Below, in pieces: positions 18,287 through 27,195 of a stretch of 64,000 nt of DNA. This stretch comes from CADEEN01 sp963783785 (lineage in GTDB: Bacteria; Pseudomonadota; Gammaproteobacteria; Burkholderiales; Burkholderiaceae_C): positions 100,862-164,861 of the forward strand of contig CAWAOQ010000012.1 in NCBI GenBank assembly GCA_963783785.1. The letters are read 5' to 3'. The translations under genes were made by a program, and so were the position numbers. Positions within the stretch are counted from its first letter, which is position 1; each line of letters begins with the position of its first letter. The notes beneath the pieces are model-generated. The model saw only the letters and a program-made list of their open reading frames with translations. It searched no databases and was not told where the DNA came from.

Positions 18287-19139
18287 TCATCGCGGGTACA
18301 GCAGCGCCCGCACTTCCGACATGTCCTCTTGCAATGTCTGCGCGATCTGTTGCATGCCGAAGAAGCGCAGGTACTCCGGGATCTGTTGCACCAGCATCTC
18401 GAAACCGGCGTGTGCAGGGATGCCGCGCGCGGCGCAGGCCTGCAGCAGCGGCGTCGGCTGGCGCGTCATGATGATATCGACCACGGCCGAGCCCGTGTCG
18501 ACGCGCGCCGGGTCGAAGGGCAGTGGGTCGTCGGCCTTCAAGCCCTGCGAGGTGCAGTTGACGATGAGGTCATGAGCCGGCGGGGTCGGCGCTGGACGCC
18601 ACCTCGACCGCGGCGCCGTACACCGGCTTCAGACGGTCGACCAGCGCGGTCGCGCGCGACGCGGTCCGGTTGTACACCGCCAGCCGCCCGGGGCGCCGCT
18701 GTGCCAGCGCGGCCGCGACTGCGTGGCCGCCACCGCCCGCGCCGACCACGAGCACACGCCGCCCGGCCACGTCGATGCCGAAATGGTCCAGCCCCTTGAC
18801 GAACCCGATGCCGTCGAAGAGTGCGCCTTCGAGGCTGCCGTCCTCGTTGCGCCGCACCGCATTGACTGCGCCGGCGATCTGAGCGACCGGGTCGCAGTGG
18901 TCCATCAGCGCCAGCATCGCGCCCTTGTGCGGGATCGTCACCCACATGCCGCCGATGTTGTCGGCCAGCAGGCTGTTCTTCACGAAGCCGGCCAGGTGGG
19001 CTGCCCGGACCTTCGCGGGCACCACCACCGCATCCACGCCATGACGCCGGAACAGGTGGTTGTAGACCTCGGGCGCACGGACCTGGGCCACGGGGTCGCC
19101 GATGATGAGAAAGACGCGTGTCGTGCCGGTGATGTTCAT
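18287..19139 (-). CDS. Shikimate dehydrogenase family protein (AroE/YdiB-like), frameshifted
   Basis: NAD(P)-dependent dehydrogenase of about 283 residues. The substrate domain has FLIIGDPVAQVRAPEVYN in place of the usual GxPxxHSxSP, followed by WVTIPHKGA with the catalytic Lys of the family and GAVNAVRR. The nucleotide-binding domain has VLVVGAGGGGHAV and VYNRTASRA. The frame breaks near 18574; removing one base joins DPAG to HDLIVNCTSQG. The changed N-terminal motif (Gln-Val-Arg instead of His-Ser-x-Ser) suggests a catabolic paralogue rather than biosynthetic AroE. Its location beside a gallate dioxygenase points to oxidation of shikimate, quinate or a similar cyclic acid; that substrate is inferred. 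Confidence 0.75.
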
Positions 19140-19161
19140 GCGGGGTTGCCCTTTGTCGGTT

Positions 19162-20484
19162 TCATCGCGAGTGGACGCCAGGCAGGCCGCCGGACGCATC
19201 GGTGGTATCCCAGGCCAGCACGCCAGCGTCCTTGCCGGCCACCGAATACAGCGCGCCCGGCGCGTTGCGCGTCTGCTGGAACTGCTCCAGCGACTCGCCG
19301 CGCATCGCGGCATAGATGTGCAGGTTGGACACACCGACCACCGCTCCGAGCTTCTCCAGCATGAAGAAGATCACACCGTAGTGAATGAGTCCGCGCCAAT
19401 CGCGGCGCCGTACCAGGTCGCGCTCGTCGGGCGTCAATGAAGCGGCCTCGAAGGCCGCCTCGGGATCACGCAGAAAGTCCTCGCGGCATGCTGGCATGAC
19501 CAACTCGTGCAGGAACCGATTGAGCCGGTAGGCCTTGACACTGCGTTCCAGCGTGAACGGGTAGGTGCCGGTCAGCGTCTCGGCCCCCCGCAACTGCGAG
19601 GCCACGTGCGTGCGGTGCCGCTCGATGCTGGCCGGGCGGGCGGGTCCGGCCTGGTTCTCGTAGATCGCGGTGGCGATCCCTGTCATCGACGGCAGGTAGT
19701 AGGTGCGGTGCGGGTTGCGGACCTGCGCCGACAGCGCGCCACGCATCGCGAGCCACATGATGACCTCGGCCCCTTCCATGCCGCCGAGTGCCGCGAACTC
19801 GGCCTGCGTCATGTCTGCCAGTTGCTCCGGATCGTTCTCGAACAGATCGAGAAACTGCCTGTCCCATTCGGGGTTGTTGAAGCCTGCCCGCTCGCCGTGC
19901 ACCTGGTGCGACAGGCCGCCGGTGGCCACCACCACGACGCGCAACTCCTCGGGGTAGCTTTCGATCGCGCGCCGCAGCGCGTGGCCGAGCTTGAAGCAAC
20001 GGCGCGCCGATGGGATCGGGAACTGCAGCACGCCCAGCTGCAGTGGCACGAGCTTGAGCGGCCACGCGGGCTCGTGCGGACACAGCATCGACAGCGGCGA
20101 GAAGCAGCCGTGGTCGAGGGCCTTGTCCTGGAAGAAGGACATGTCGAACTCGTCGGCCATCAGCGACTGGCCGATGTGTGCGGCCAGCCCGGGATGCCCG
20201 TCGATGCCCGGAAGGTCGCGCGCGCCCGCTCCTTCGTCGGCCACCGCCCAGTGCCCACCGACGCCGAGCGCAAAGGCCGAGTAGTGGTCGAAGAAGAACG
20301 AGGTGACGTGGTCGTTGTAGATGAACACCAGCACGTCGGGCTTCTTCGATGCCAGCCAGTCCTGCACCGGCGCGAAGGCCTCGAAGATCGGGGCCCAGAC
20401 CGGGTCGTTGCGCTTGTCGCGGTCGAAGGCAAAGCCGATGGTGGGCGTGTGCGAGGCGGCAATGCCGCCGATGATGGTGGCCAT
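19162..20484 (-). CDS. galA: Gallate dioxygenase (extradiol, fused LigB-LigA type)
   Basis: A 440-residue class III extradiol dioxygenase in which a LigB-type catalytic domain (about residues 1-275) is followed by a LigA-like helical domain (about 325-405). Fe(II)-ligand and acid/base histidines are in ASHTPTIGF (His12), YNDHVTSFFFDHYSAF and GGLSHQVHGE. Other blocks are PIPSARRCFKLG, LPSMTGIATAIYE and YGVIFFMLEKLGA. The fused form and these blocks match gallate dioxygenases (GalA/DesB), which open gallate to 4-oxalomesaconate. A 3-O-methylgallate or protocatechuate enzyme is the main alternative. It is 27 bases from dctM on the same strand. Confidence 0.85.
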   Translation of the reverse strand: MATIIGGIAASHTPTIGFAFDRDKRNDPVWAPIFEAFAPVQDWLASKKPDVLVFIYNDHVTSFFFDHYSAFALGVGGHWAVADEGAGARDLPGIDGHPGLAAHIGQSLMADEFDMSFFQDKALDHGCFSPLSMLCPHEPAWPLKLVPLQLGVLQFPIPSARRCFKLGHALRRAIESYPEELRVVVVATGGLSHQVHGERAGFNNPEWDRQFLDLFENDPEQLADMTQAEFAALGGMEGAEVIMWLAMRGALSAQVRNPHRTYYLPSMTGIATAIYENQAGPARPASIERHRTHVASQLRGAETLTGTYPFTLERSVKAYRLNRFLHELVMPACREDFLRDPEAAFEAASLTPDERDLVRRRDWRGLIHYGVIFFMLEKLGAVVGVSNLHIYAAMRGESLEQFQQTRNAPGALYSVAGKDAGVLAWDTTDASGGLPGVHSR

Positions 20485-20511
20485 GATGGAGAGATCCTGT
20501 TGGGGCGGAGA

Positions 20512-21842
20512 TCAGCCGCCGAAGGTGCGCACGAGCACGAGCGAGATGGACGGAAAAGCGAGCAGCATCACGATGCGGATCAGGTCCGACGCGAGGAAGG
20601 GCATCACGCCCTTGAAGGTCTCGACCAGCGGCACGTCCTTGGCCAATCGGTTGATGATGTAGACGTTCATGCCCACGGGCGGGTGCACGAGGCCGATCTC
20701 CACCACCATCAGCGCGAGGATGCCGAACCAGATGCTCTTGTCGGTGGGCGTCATGCCGTGGAACTCCAGGCCCATCACCACCGGATAGAAGATCGGGATC
20801 GTGAGCAGGATCATTGCCAGCGAATCCATCACGCAGCCGAGCAGGATGTAGGCGACGAGGATCGCCACCATCACCAGCATCGGGCTCAGCCCGCTGGCCT
20901 TGACCCAGGCGGCCAGCTCCACCGGCATCTGCGACAACGCGAGTGCGGTGTTGAGCATGTCCGCGCCGAGCAGCACGAGGTAGATCATCGCGGTGGCCTG
21001 CGCCGTTCCCAGCAGCTGGCCTTGACGCCCTTGGCGCGCATGCCGCCGGTGGTGATGGCCAGCACGCCACAGGCGGCAGCGCCGATGGCGGCCGCCTCGG
21101 TCGGGTTGGCCCAGCCGCCGTAGATGCCGACGATGACGACGAGGAAGACGCCGAGCACCGGCGTCACCTGCGCCAGCGCCTTCAGGCGATCGGCCCAGGG
21201 CACCAGCGGTCCGGCCGGGCCCGCTGCGGGCTTGATCATGACCACGATGCGGATCACGATCATGTAGCCCAGCATCGCGATCACGCCCGGCAGCACTGCC
21301 GCCATGAACAGCTTGCCGATCGACTCCTGCGTCAGGATGGCGTAGATCACCAGCGGCACGCTCGGCGGGATCATGATGCCCAGCGTGCCGCCGGCCGCCA
21401 GCGCGCCGGTGGACAGGCTGCCGGAGTAGCCGAAGCGCTTGAGTTCGGGCAGCGCCACCTGTCCCATCGTGGCCGCGGTGGCGAGCGACGAGCCGCAGAT
21501 GGCGCCGAAGCCGGCGCAGGCGCCGATCGACGCCATCGCGATGCCGCCGCGCAGGTGGCCCATGAAGGCCGCGACGAAGCGGAACAGCGCCGCGCTCAAG
21601 CCCCCTTGGGTGGCGAACTGGCCCATCAGCAGGAACAGCGGGATCACGACCAGGTCGTAGTTCGACAGTCGCGCGTACCCGACGGTCTTGTATGCGCTCA
21701 GCACTGCCGAGAGATTCATGCCGTTCAGGTACCAGAACCCGAGCGATCCCATCGTGAACATCGCGATGCCGATCGGCACGCGGATCACCAGCAGCACCAT
21801 CAGCAGCGCGAAGATGACCGACCCGGCCGCGATGCCGCTCAT
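20512..21842 (-). CDS. dctM: TRAP transporter large permease DctM, frameshifted
   Basis: Large membrane subunit of a TRAP transporter, about 443 residues with some 12 hydrophobic helices. The DctM signatures RVPIGIAMFTMGSLG, GMSAICGSS-like GAICGSSLATAATMG, and GTLGIMIPPSVPLVIYA are in the first part; MDSLAMILLTIPIFYPVV and VHPPVGMNVYIIN are in the second. The frame breaks near 21013; adding one base turns KASCWER into KASLLGTAQATAMIYL and joins the parts. The start at 21842 overlaps the dctQ stop (ATGA). With DctQ and DctP it would take up an organic acid by ion symport, probably the dioxygenase substrate. Confidence 0.85.
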
Positions 21843-22382
21843 GCCAGGGCCTCGGACAGCGCCGCGCGCAGGTGCTGCGCCATCTTGTAGAAGCCGGCCA
21901 GCGCCAGCAGCACGAAGCCCGGCACCATGGCCATCTGCGGTATCCACAGGGGCCAGTCGAGGATCATGCTGCTCTCGCCGGCTTCCTTGACCACCATCGC
22001 GCCGGCAAAGGTGCGCCAGGCCAGCAGCGCGCCGACCAAGCCCCACGAGCAGCGAGCCGAACGTGTCGAGCCAGTGAATCGTTCGCGCGCGGGCGTTGGC
22101 GGTGAAGAAGTCCACTTTCACGTCGCCGCCGATCAGGTGGCAGTAGGCGAAGAACGAGGCCGCCGCGAACGCGGCGCACATCTGCAGCACTTCGACGTCG
22201 CCCGGCACCGGGCTCGACGCAAGCTTGCGGCCGACGATGGAGACGATGCTCATCACCACCAGGCCCACGAAAACCAGCCCGCCCGCGATCGCAAAGCCCT
22301 GGCTCACCGCCAGCAGCGCGCGGCCGTACGGGCCGTCGGCGTTGCGGCGCTCCGGACTTTGGCCCGCGATCGGTTCGGACAT
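21839..22382 (-). CDS. dctQ: TRAP transporter small permease DctQ, frameshifted
   Basis: Small membrane subunit of about 181 residues with four hydrophobic helices. The N-terminal part has ALLAVSQGFAIAGGLVFVGL and VSIVGRKLASSPVPGDVEVL followed by FAAASFFAYCHLIGGDVKVD, typical of DctQ. After SLLVGL the frame is lost near 22036-22040, where removing one G from GGGCTTGGTC gives VGALLAWRTFAGAM and then the last helix PGFVLLALAGFYKMAQ. The protein then ends at TGA 21839, overlapping the dctM ATG. It links DctP and DctM function in the inner membrane. Confidence 0.82.
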
Positions 22383-22458
22383 GGCTCCTCCGCATCCGGC
22401 CCGATGCCGGGCCCGCGAGTGTCTCTTCGGCAGGCGCGGCGCACGGTGCGCCGCGGCG

Positions 22459-23484
22459 TCACTTGCTGTTCTTGGCGATCAGCGCACGCGCGCCGTCGAG
22501 CAATTGCTGGCCGTTGGCGCCCTTGGCGGTCATCTCGGCGACCCAGGCGTCGGTGACGCCCTGCGCGGCCTTGCGCCAGTTGGCGAGTTCCTCCTTCGGG
22601 ATCACGTTGGTGGTGTTGCGCGCAGTCAGCTTCTTGCCCTCGCCGTCGGCCGCCAGGAAGGCCTTGCCGATCTGGCCCGACAGCGCCTGGCCGCTGTTGG
22701 CGTCGATGACCTTCTTCAGGTCGGCCGGCAGGCTGTCGTACTTGGCCTGGTTCATCGCGAAGACGAACGTCGAGGTGTAGAACGCGGGTTCCGACGGGTC
22801 GGTCTCGGAGTGGAACTTCACCAGTTCCTGGATCTTGACCGCCGGCACCACTTCGTACGGCACGACGGCGCCGTCGATCACGCCCTTGGCCAGCGCTTCG
22901 CTCACGGCGGGCACCGGCATCGCGACCGGCGTGGCGCCCAGCGCGGCCAGGAACTTGTTGGTCTGGCGCGTCGGCGCGCGCAGCTTCAGGCCCTTGAAGT
23001 CGGCCAGCGTCTTGATCGGCTGCTTGACCATGTGGAACACGCCGTCGCCGTGCACATGGAAGGCCAGCGCCTTCATGCCCTTGAACTCGTCGGGTGCGTA
23101 TTGGCCCACGTACTCCCACAGCGCCTTGCTCGTCGCTTCGGGGCTTTGCATCATGAACGGCAGCTCGAAGGCCTCGACGCGCGGGAAGCGGCCGGGCGTG
23201 TAGCCGGGCAGCGTCCAGACGACGTCGACGATGCCGTCCTTCAACTGGTCGATCAGCTGCGGCGGCGTGCCGCCGAGTTGCATCGACGGGTAGATCTGGC
23301 ACTTGAGCTTGTTCGCCGAGTCCTTGGCGATCTGGTCGCACCAGGGCTGGATGAACATCGTCTGTGCGTAGGAGCCCGCGGGAAGAAAGTGGTGCACCTT
23401 GAGCGTGACTTCCTGCGCGAGGGCGCCGCTCGTGCAGACGGCGGCGAAAGCGGCGGTCCAGAGGGCGCGGTGGAACTTGGTCAT
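22459..23484 (-). CDS. dctP: TRAP transporter substrate-binding protein DctP
   Basis: A 341-residue periplasmic receptor with a signal peptide ending at SGALAQ. DctP features include LKVHHFLPAGS near the N-terminus, GGTPPQLIDQLKDGIVDVVW, and GLKLRAPTRQTNKFLAALGA with the conserved Arg that binds the substrate carboxylate. It is the promoter-proximal gene of the minus-strand operon, 76 bases ahead of dctQ, and faces the divergent LysR gene. The substrate is a carboxylic acid by family rule; gallate or a related aromatic acid by context. Confidence 0.9.
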   Translation of the reverse strand: MTKFHRALWTAAFAAVCTSGALAQEVTLKVHHFLPAGSYAQTMFIQPWCDQIAKDSANKLKCQIYPSMQLGGTPPQLIDQLKDGIVDVVWTLPGYTPGRFPRVEAFELPFMMQSPEATSKALWEYVGQYAPDEFKGMKALAFHVHGDGVFHMVKQPIKTLADFKGLKLRAPTRQTNKFLAALGATPVAMPVPAVSEALAKGVIDGAVVPYEVVPAVKIQELVKFHSETDPSEPAFYTSTFVFAMNQAKYDSLPADLKKVIDANSGQALSGQIGKAFLAADGEGKKLTARNTTNVIPKEELANWRKAAQGVTDAWVAEMTAKGANGQQLLDGARALIAKNSK

Positions 23485-23601
23485 CTTGTCTCCTGGGTTG
23501 GGTCTTCAGCGGAACAGGCTGCCTGCGCTGCAACCCGGGCCAAAGGGTGCGCAGTTTAGGAACGCGAGCGCGACCTTGGCAGATGGTGGGATGGGCCACG
23601 C

Positions 23602-23618
23602 GATAACCCATGGTTATC
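23602..23618. promoter_or_regulatory. Operator-like palindrome for the LysR regulator
   Basis: GATAACC (23602-23608) and GGTTATC (23612-23618) form a perfect 7-bp inverted repeat around CAT in the divergent gap between dctP and the LysR gene. It contains a T-N11-A core (TAACCCATGGTTA), the usual LysR-type recognition pattern, and stands out as AT-rich in this GC-rich gap. It ends only 8 bases before the lysR ATG, so binding would also be expected to autorepress. Function is inferred. Confidence 0.55.
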
Positions 23619-23626
23619 ATCACCCG

Positions 23627-24529
23627 ATGAAGCTTGCGACGCTCAGGGCGCTGGTGGCTGCGATCGAGGAAGGCAGCCTGCGCGCCGCTGCACGACGCGT
23701 CGGCATGTCGCAACCGGCGCTGACCAAGATGATCCGCGAGCTCGAGCGCGAGCTCGGCACCACACTGCTGGCGCGCTCGACCACCGGTGTCGTCGCGACC
23801 GCGCAGGGCAAGGTGCTCTACGAACGCGCCCTTGCTGCCGACCGCGAGCTGGGCCAGGCCGTCGACCAGATCCGCCAGCTCGACGGCCGCATGACGGGCG
23901 ACCTGACGATCGGCGCCGTGCCGCTCGCGGTGATGCTGCTGATTCCCGAGACGCTGCGCACGTTCGGGCGCGAGTTTCCCGACATCCGGCTGCGCATCAG
24001 CGAGGAGCTGTATATCGCCCAGCTGACGCGGCTGCGCAAGGGCGAGGTCGACATCGCGGTCGGACCGATGCCCGAAGGGTTGCCGCCGGGCGAGTTCGTG
24101 GTCGAGCCGTTGATGCCGATCTCGATGGTGATCGTGGTTCGCAAGGGCAATCCGCTGGTGCACGCACGATCACTGGCCGATCTGGGTGCGGCCAAGTGGG
24201 TCTTCACCGGCGCCACGCCGGATGCCGGCTACGCCAAGGTGCTGTTCGCGAGGCACGGGCTGCCGGCGCCACCGACCGGCGCGATGGTCAACTCCACGCT
24301 CGGGCTGGTGTCGATCATCGCCAGCGGTGACTTCGTCGGGCTGCTGCCTTATCAGATCGCCGTGCACCCGATGGCAGCGGAGTACCTGAGCGTGGTGCCG
24401 ACGCGAGAAGGTCCCCTGCAGGGCACCCTCAGCGCAATGATCAAGGCCGATGCGGGGCTGTCACCGGCGGTGCGCCACTTCATCGCCCACCTGCATCGTG
24501 CGGCATACCACGTTGGGCGTGCGACGTAG
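23627..24529 (+). CDS. LysR-type transcriptional regulator
   Basis: A 300-residue LysR protein. The N-terminal winged helix-turn-helix spans about residues 1-60 (LRALVAAIEEGSLRAAARRVG, then SQPALTKMIRELERELG), followed by the linker helix and a periplasmic-binding-type effector domain with TIGAVPLAVMLLIPETLRTF and KGEVDIAVGP. It is divergent from the TRAP/gallate cluster and is the natural candidate for its regulator, responding to an aromatic acid. The ATG at 23627 follows the operator-like palindrome. The 3' end converges on the rsh gene with a gap of 24 bases and no clear terminator. Confidence 0.9.
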   Translation: MKLATLRALVAAIEEGSLRAAARRVGMSQPALTKMIRELERELGTTLLARSTTGVVATAQGKVLYERALAADRELGQAVDQIRQLDGRMTGDLTIGAVPLAVMLLIPETLRTFGREFPDIRLRISEELYIAQLTRLRKGEVDIAVGPMPEGLPPGEFVVEPLMPISMVIVVRKGNPLVHARSLADLGAAKWVFTGATPDAGYAKVLFARHGLPAPPTGAMVNSTLGLVSIIASGDFVGLLPYQIAVHPMAAEYLSVVPTREGPLQGTLSAMIKADAGLSPAVRHFIAHLHRAAYHVGRAT

Positions 24530-24553
24530 CGGCGCAGGGCGCGCCGGAGCGGA

Positions 24554-26842
24554 TCAGCCCTTCACGCGGGCAACGCGCAGCACGGCCGGTGCGCGCTTGA
24601 GCGTGCGCAGCACGTCGGCCAGGTGCTGGCGATCGCGGACCGCCAGCAGCAAGCGGAACTCGGCGCTGTCGCTGGCCGGCTCGGTGCCCATGTCGAGGTG
24701 GTTGATGTCGGCTTCGGTGGCGCTGACCGCGGCGGCCACCCGCGCCAGCACACCCTTGCCGTTTTGCACCAGTACCGTGATCGCGGTCTCGAACGGGCGC
24801 ACCGGCTGTTCGGCCCACTCGACCGGCAGCCAGCGCTCGCTGTCGCGATCGTACAGTCGCTTGCCGACCGAGCATTCGGCGGTGTGCACCGTCAGCCGTT
24901 CGCCGCGGCCCAGGTAGCCGACGATGGCATCACCGGGGATCGGGCGGCAGCATGGCGCGAGCTGGATCGACGCACCCTCGCTGCCGTCGATCGTGACCAG
25001 GCCATTCGTCAGCGCCAGGTCATCGTTGGCGTAGGCACCGAAGTGCTGCCGGCTCAGCATCACCGCATCGGGGCGGGCGCCGCCGTGTTCGGCCATCAGG
25101 TGGGCCAGCCGCTTGGCCACGATCGACGCGATCTTGCGCCCCAGCCCGATGTCGACCATCAGGTCGTTGCGCGTGCGGTTGCCGCTCCATCGCGTGAGCA
25201 GTTGCCACAGCGCGGCTGCGGCCTCGTCGCCGGGATCGGAGGACGGCAGCAGCAGGCCCTCGGCCCGCAACGCCTGCGCCAGCAACCGCTCGCCCAATGA
25301 GCGCGATTCCTCGTGCTCCATGTTCTTCAGGTGGTGACGGATCTTCGAGCGCGCTCGGCCGGTACGCACGAAGTTGAGCCACGACGGGTTGGGCTTGGCG
25401 CCGGGCGCGGTCGTGATCTCGACCACGTCGCCGCTCTTCAGTTCGGTGCGCAGCGCGACCGCCTCGCCGTTGACGCTGGCCGCGACGCAGTGATCGCCGA
25501 CATCGGAGTGGATGGCGTAGGCAAAGTCCACCGGGGTGGCGCCGCGCGGCAGAGCCAGGATGCGCGACTTGGGCGTGAAGACGTAGACCGCTTCCGGGAA
25601 CAGGTCGATCTTGATGTGCTCGAGGAATTCGGCGGCATCGCGCGTGTCGTCCTGGATGTCGATCAGCGACTGCAGCCAGCCCGCGCCGAGGTGCGGCGCG
25701 CTGGCGTCGCTGCTGCGCTTGGTCTTGTACATCCAGTGCGCCGCGATGCCGCTCTCGGCCACCGCGTTCATCGGCTCGGTGCGGATCTGGAACTCGACCG
25801 CCGTGCCCAGCGGGCTGACCAGCGTGGTGTGCAGCGACTGGTAGCCGTTGGCCTTGGGGATCGCGATGTAGTCCTTGAAGCGGCCCGGCACCGGCTTGTA
25901 CAGCTGGTGCAGCACACCGAGCGCGAGGTAGCAATCGGAAAGCTGCGCGACGACGATGCGAAAGCCGAACAGGTCGCTGACGTTGGCAAAGCTGCTGTGC
26001 TTCTCGCGCATCTTGCAGAAGATCGAATACACCGTCTTCTCGCGGCCCGAGACCTGCACCTTCAGCTTGGCGGCGGCGAAGGCCTTCTCGACTTCCTTCT
26101 GCACGCGCTCGACGATGTCGCGCCGGGTGCCGCGTGCCCGCGCCAACGCCTTGGCCAGCGCGGCGTGGCGCCACGGGTAGAGCTGCGCGAACGACAGCTC
26201 CTGCAGCTCGCGGTAGATCTGGTTCAGGCCCAGACGGTGGGCAATCGGTGCGTAGATGTCCAGCGTCTCGCGGGCGATGCGGCTGCGCCTGTCGGCGGCG
26301 ATCGCGCTGACCGTGCGCATGTTGTGCAGCCGGTCGGCCAGCTTGACCAGGATCACCCGCACGTCGCGTGCCATCGCCAGCAACATCTTGCGGAACGATT
26401 CGGCCTGCGACTCCTCGCGCGTGGAGAAGCGCAGCTTGTCGAGCTTGGTCAGCCCGTCGACCAGTTCGGCGGTCTGCGCGCCGAAGCGCTCGATCAGCTC
26501 GGGCTTCGTGACCCCGCAGTCCTCCATCGCGTCGTGCATCAGTGCGGCCATGATGGCCTGCACGTCGAGCTTCCAGTCGGCGCACAGGCCTGCCACCGCG
26601 ATCGGATGGGTGATGTACGGCTCGCCGCTGGCACGCAACTGGCCGAGGTGGGCCTCGTCGGCGAACTTGAAGGCGTCGCGCACCTGCCGGATCTCGGCCT
26701 TGCTGAGGTAACCGAGCTTGTCGGTCAGGGCCGCGAAGGAGGCAGCCTCGGGGCGGTCGGTCGGCTTGGGCGTGGACACGCGCGACGACATCTGCTGCAG
26801 CGCGGTCGGCAGCAGATCGGCAGCGAAAGAGCGAATGCCCAT
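24554..26842 (-). CDS. spoT: Bifunctional (p)ppGpp synthetase/hydrolase (Rsh/SpoT)
   Basis: A 762-residue stringent-response enzyme. The hydrolase HD domain has His79 and the intact HDAMED motif (103-108). The synthetase domain has GREKTVYSIFCKM, GRFKDYIAIPKANGYQSLHT and VEFQIRT. A TGS domain near 425-490 (VYVFTPKSRILALPRGATPVDFAY), a central zinc-finger-type region with APCCRPIPGD, and a C-terminal ACT domain (about 690-762) complete the long form. Keeping both active sites suggests it makes and degrades (p)ppGpp. It is downstream of rpoZ, the SpoT order of many proteobacteria, with a terminator-like hairpin between. Confidence 0.93.
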   Translation of the reverse strand: MGIRSFAADLLPTALQQMSSRVSTPKPTDRPEAASFAALTDKLGYLSKAEIRQVRDAFKFADEAHLGQLRASGEPYITHPIAVAGLCADWKLDVQAIMAALMHDAMEDCGVTKPELIERFGAQTAELVDGLTKLDKLRFSTREESQAESFRKMLLAMARDVRVILVKLADRLHNMRTVSAIAADRRSRIARETLDIYAPIAHRLGLNQIYRELQELSFAQLYPWRHAALAKALARARGTRRDIVERVQKEVEKAFAAAKLKVQVSGREKTVYSIFCKMREKHSSFANVSDLFGFRIVVAQLSDCYLALGVLHQLYKPVPGRFKDYIAIPKANGYQSLHTTLVSPLGTAVEFQIRTEPMNAVAESGIAAHWMYKTKRSSDASAPHLGAGWLQSLIDIQDDTRDAAEFLEHIKIDLFPEAVYVFTPKSRILALPRGATPVDFAYAIHSDVGDHCVAASVNGEAVALRTELKSGDVVEITTAPGAKPNPSWLNFVRTGRARSKIRHHLKNMEHEESRSLGERLLAQALRAEGLLLPSSDPGDEAAAALWQLLTRWSGNRTRNDLMVDIGLGRKIASIVAKRLAHLMAEHGGARPDAVMLSRQHFGAYANDDLALTNGLVTIDGSEGASIQLAPCCRPIPGDAIVGYLGRGERLTVHTAECSVGKRLYDRDSERWLPVEWAEQPVRPFETAITVLVQNGKGVLARVAAAVSATEADINHLDMGTEPASDSAEFRLLLAVRDRQHLADVLRTLKRAPAVLRVARVKG

Positions 26843-26901
26843 GGCCGCAATGTAGCGCGCCTCGCCCCGTCGTTGCCGTCGGGCAGCGCGCCAGAAAGCA
26901 A

Positions 26902-26934
26902 ACGGGCGCCTGGCCGTTGCCGGCAGGCGCCCGT
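26902..26934 (-). terminator. Hairpin between rpoZ and spoT
   Basis: ACGGGCGCCTG (26902-26912) and CAGGCGCCCGT (26924-26934) pair perfectly over 11 bp around an 11-nt loop. Read on the minus strand it lies 19 bases after the rpoZ stop and is followed by TTGCTTT. It could terminate or attenuate transcription before spoT. Confidence 0.6.
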
Positions 26935-26953
26935 GCGGGGGAATCCGAGTGGC

Positions 26954-27160
26954 CTAGATCGGCACCTTGCGCAGCATCTCGATGCCGATCTGGCCTGCGG
27001 CGATCTCGCGCAGCGCAGTCACGCCGGGCTTGTTGTGCCGGGCGTCGACCTTGGGCGCGTGGCCCTGACTCAGCATGCGCGCGCGGTAGGTGGCGGCCAG
27101 CACCAGCTGGAAGCGGTTGGGGATCTTGGTCAGGCAGTCTTCGACGGTGATGCGAGCCAT
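26954..27160 (-). CDS. rpoZ: RNA polymerase omega subunit
   Basis: A 68-residue protein starting MARITVEDCLTKIPNRFQLV, with the conserved ATYRARMLSQG and KPGVTALREIAAGQIG. These are standard RpoZ blocks. Omega assists assembly of RNA polymerase and in proteobacteria forms part of a ppGpp-binding site with beta-prime. It is 35 bases from gmk and is followed by spoT, the conserved gmk-rpoZ-spoT order. Confidence 0.95.
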   Translation of the reverse strand: MARITVEDCLTKIPNRFQLVLAATYRARMLSQGHAPKVDARHNKPGVTALREIAAGQIGIEMLRKVPI

Positions 27161-27195
27161 GGAGCCTTCTCGATGTAAAGCGTGGAGCGGTGGGA

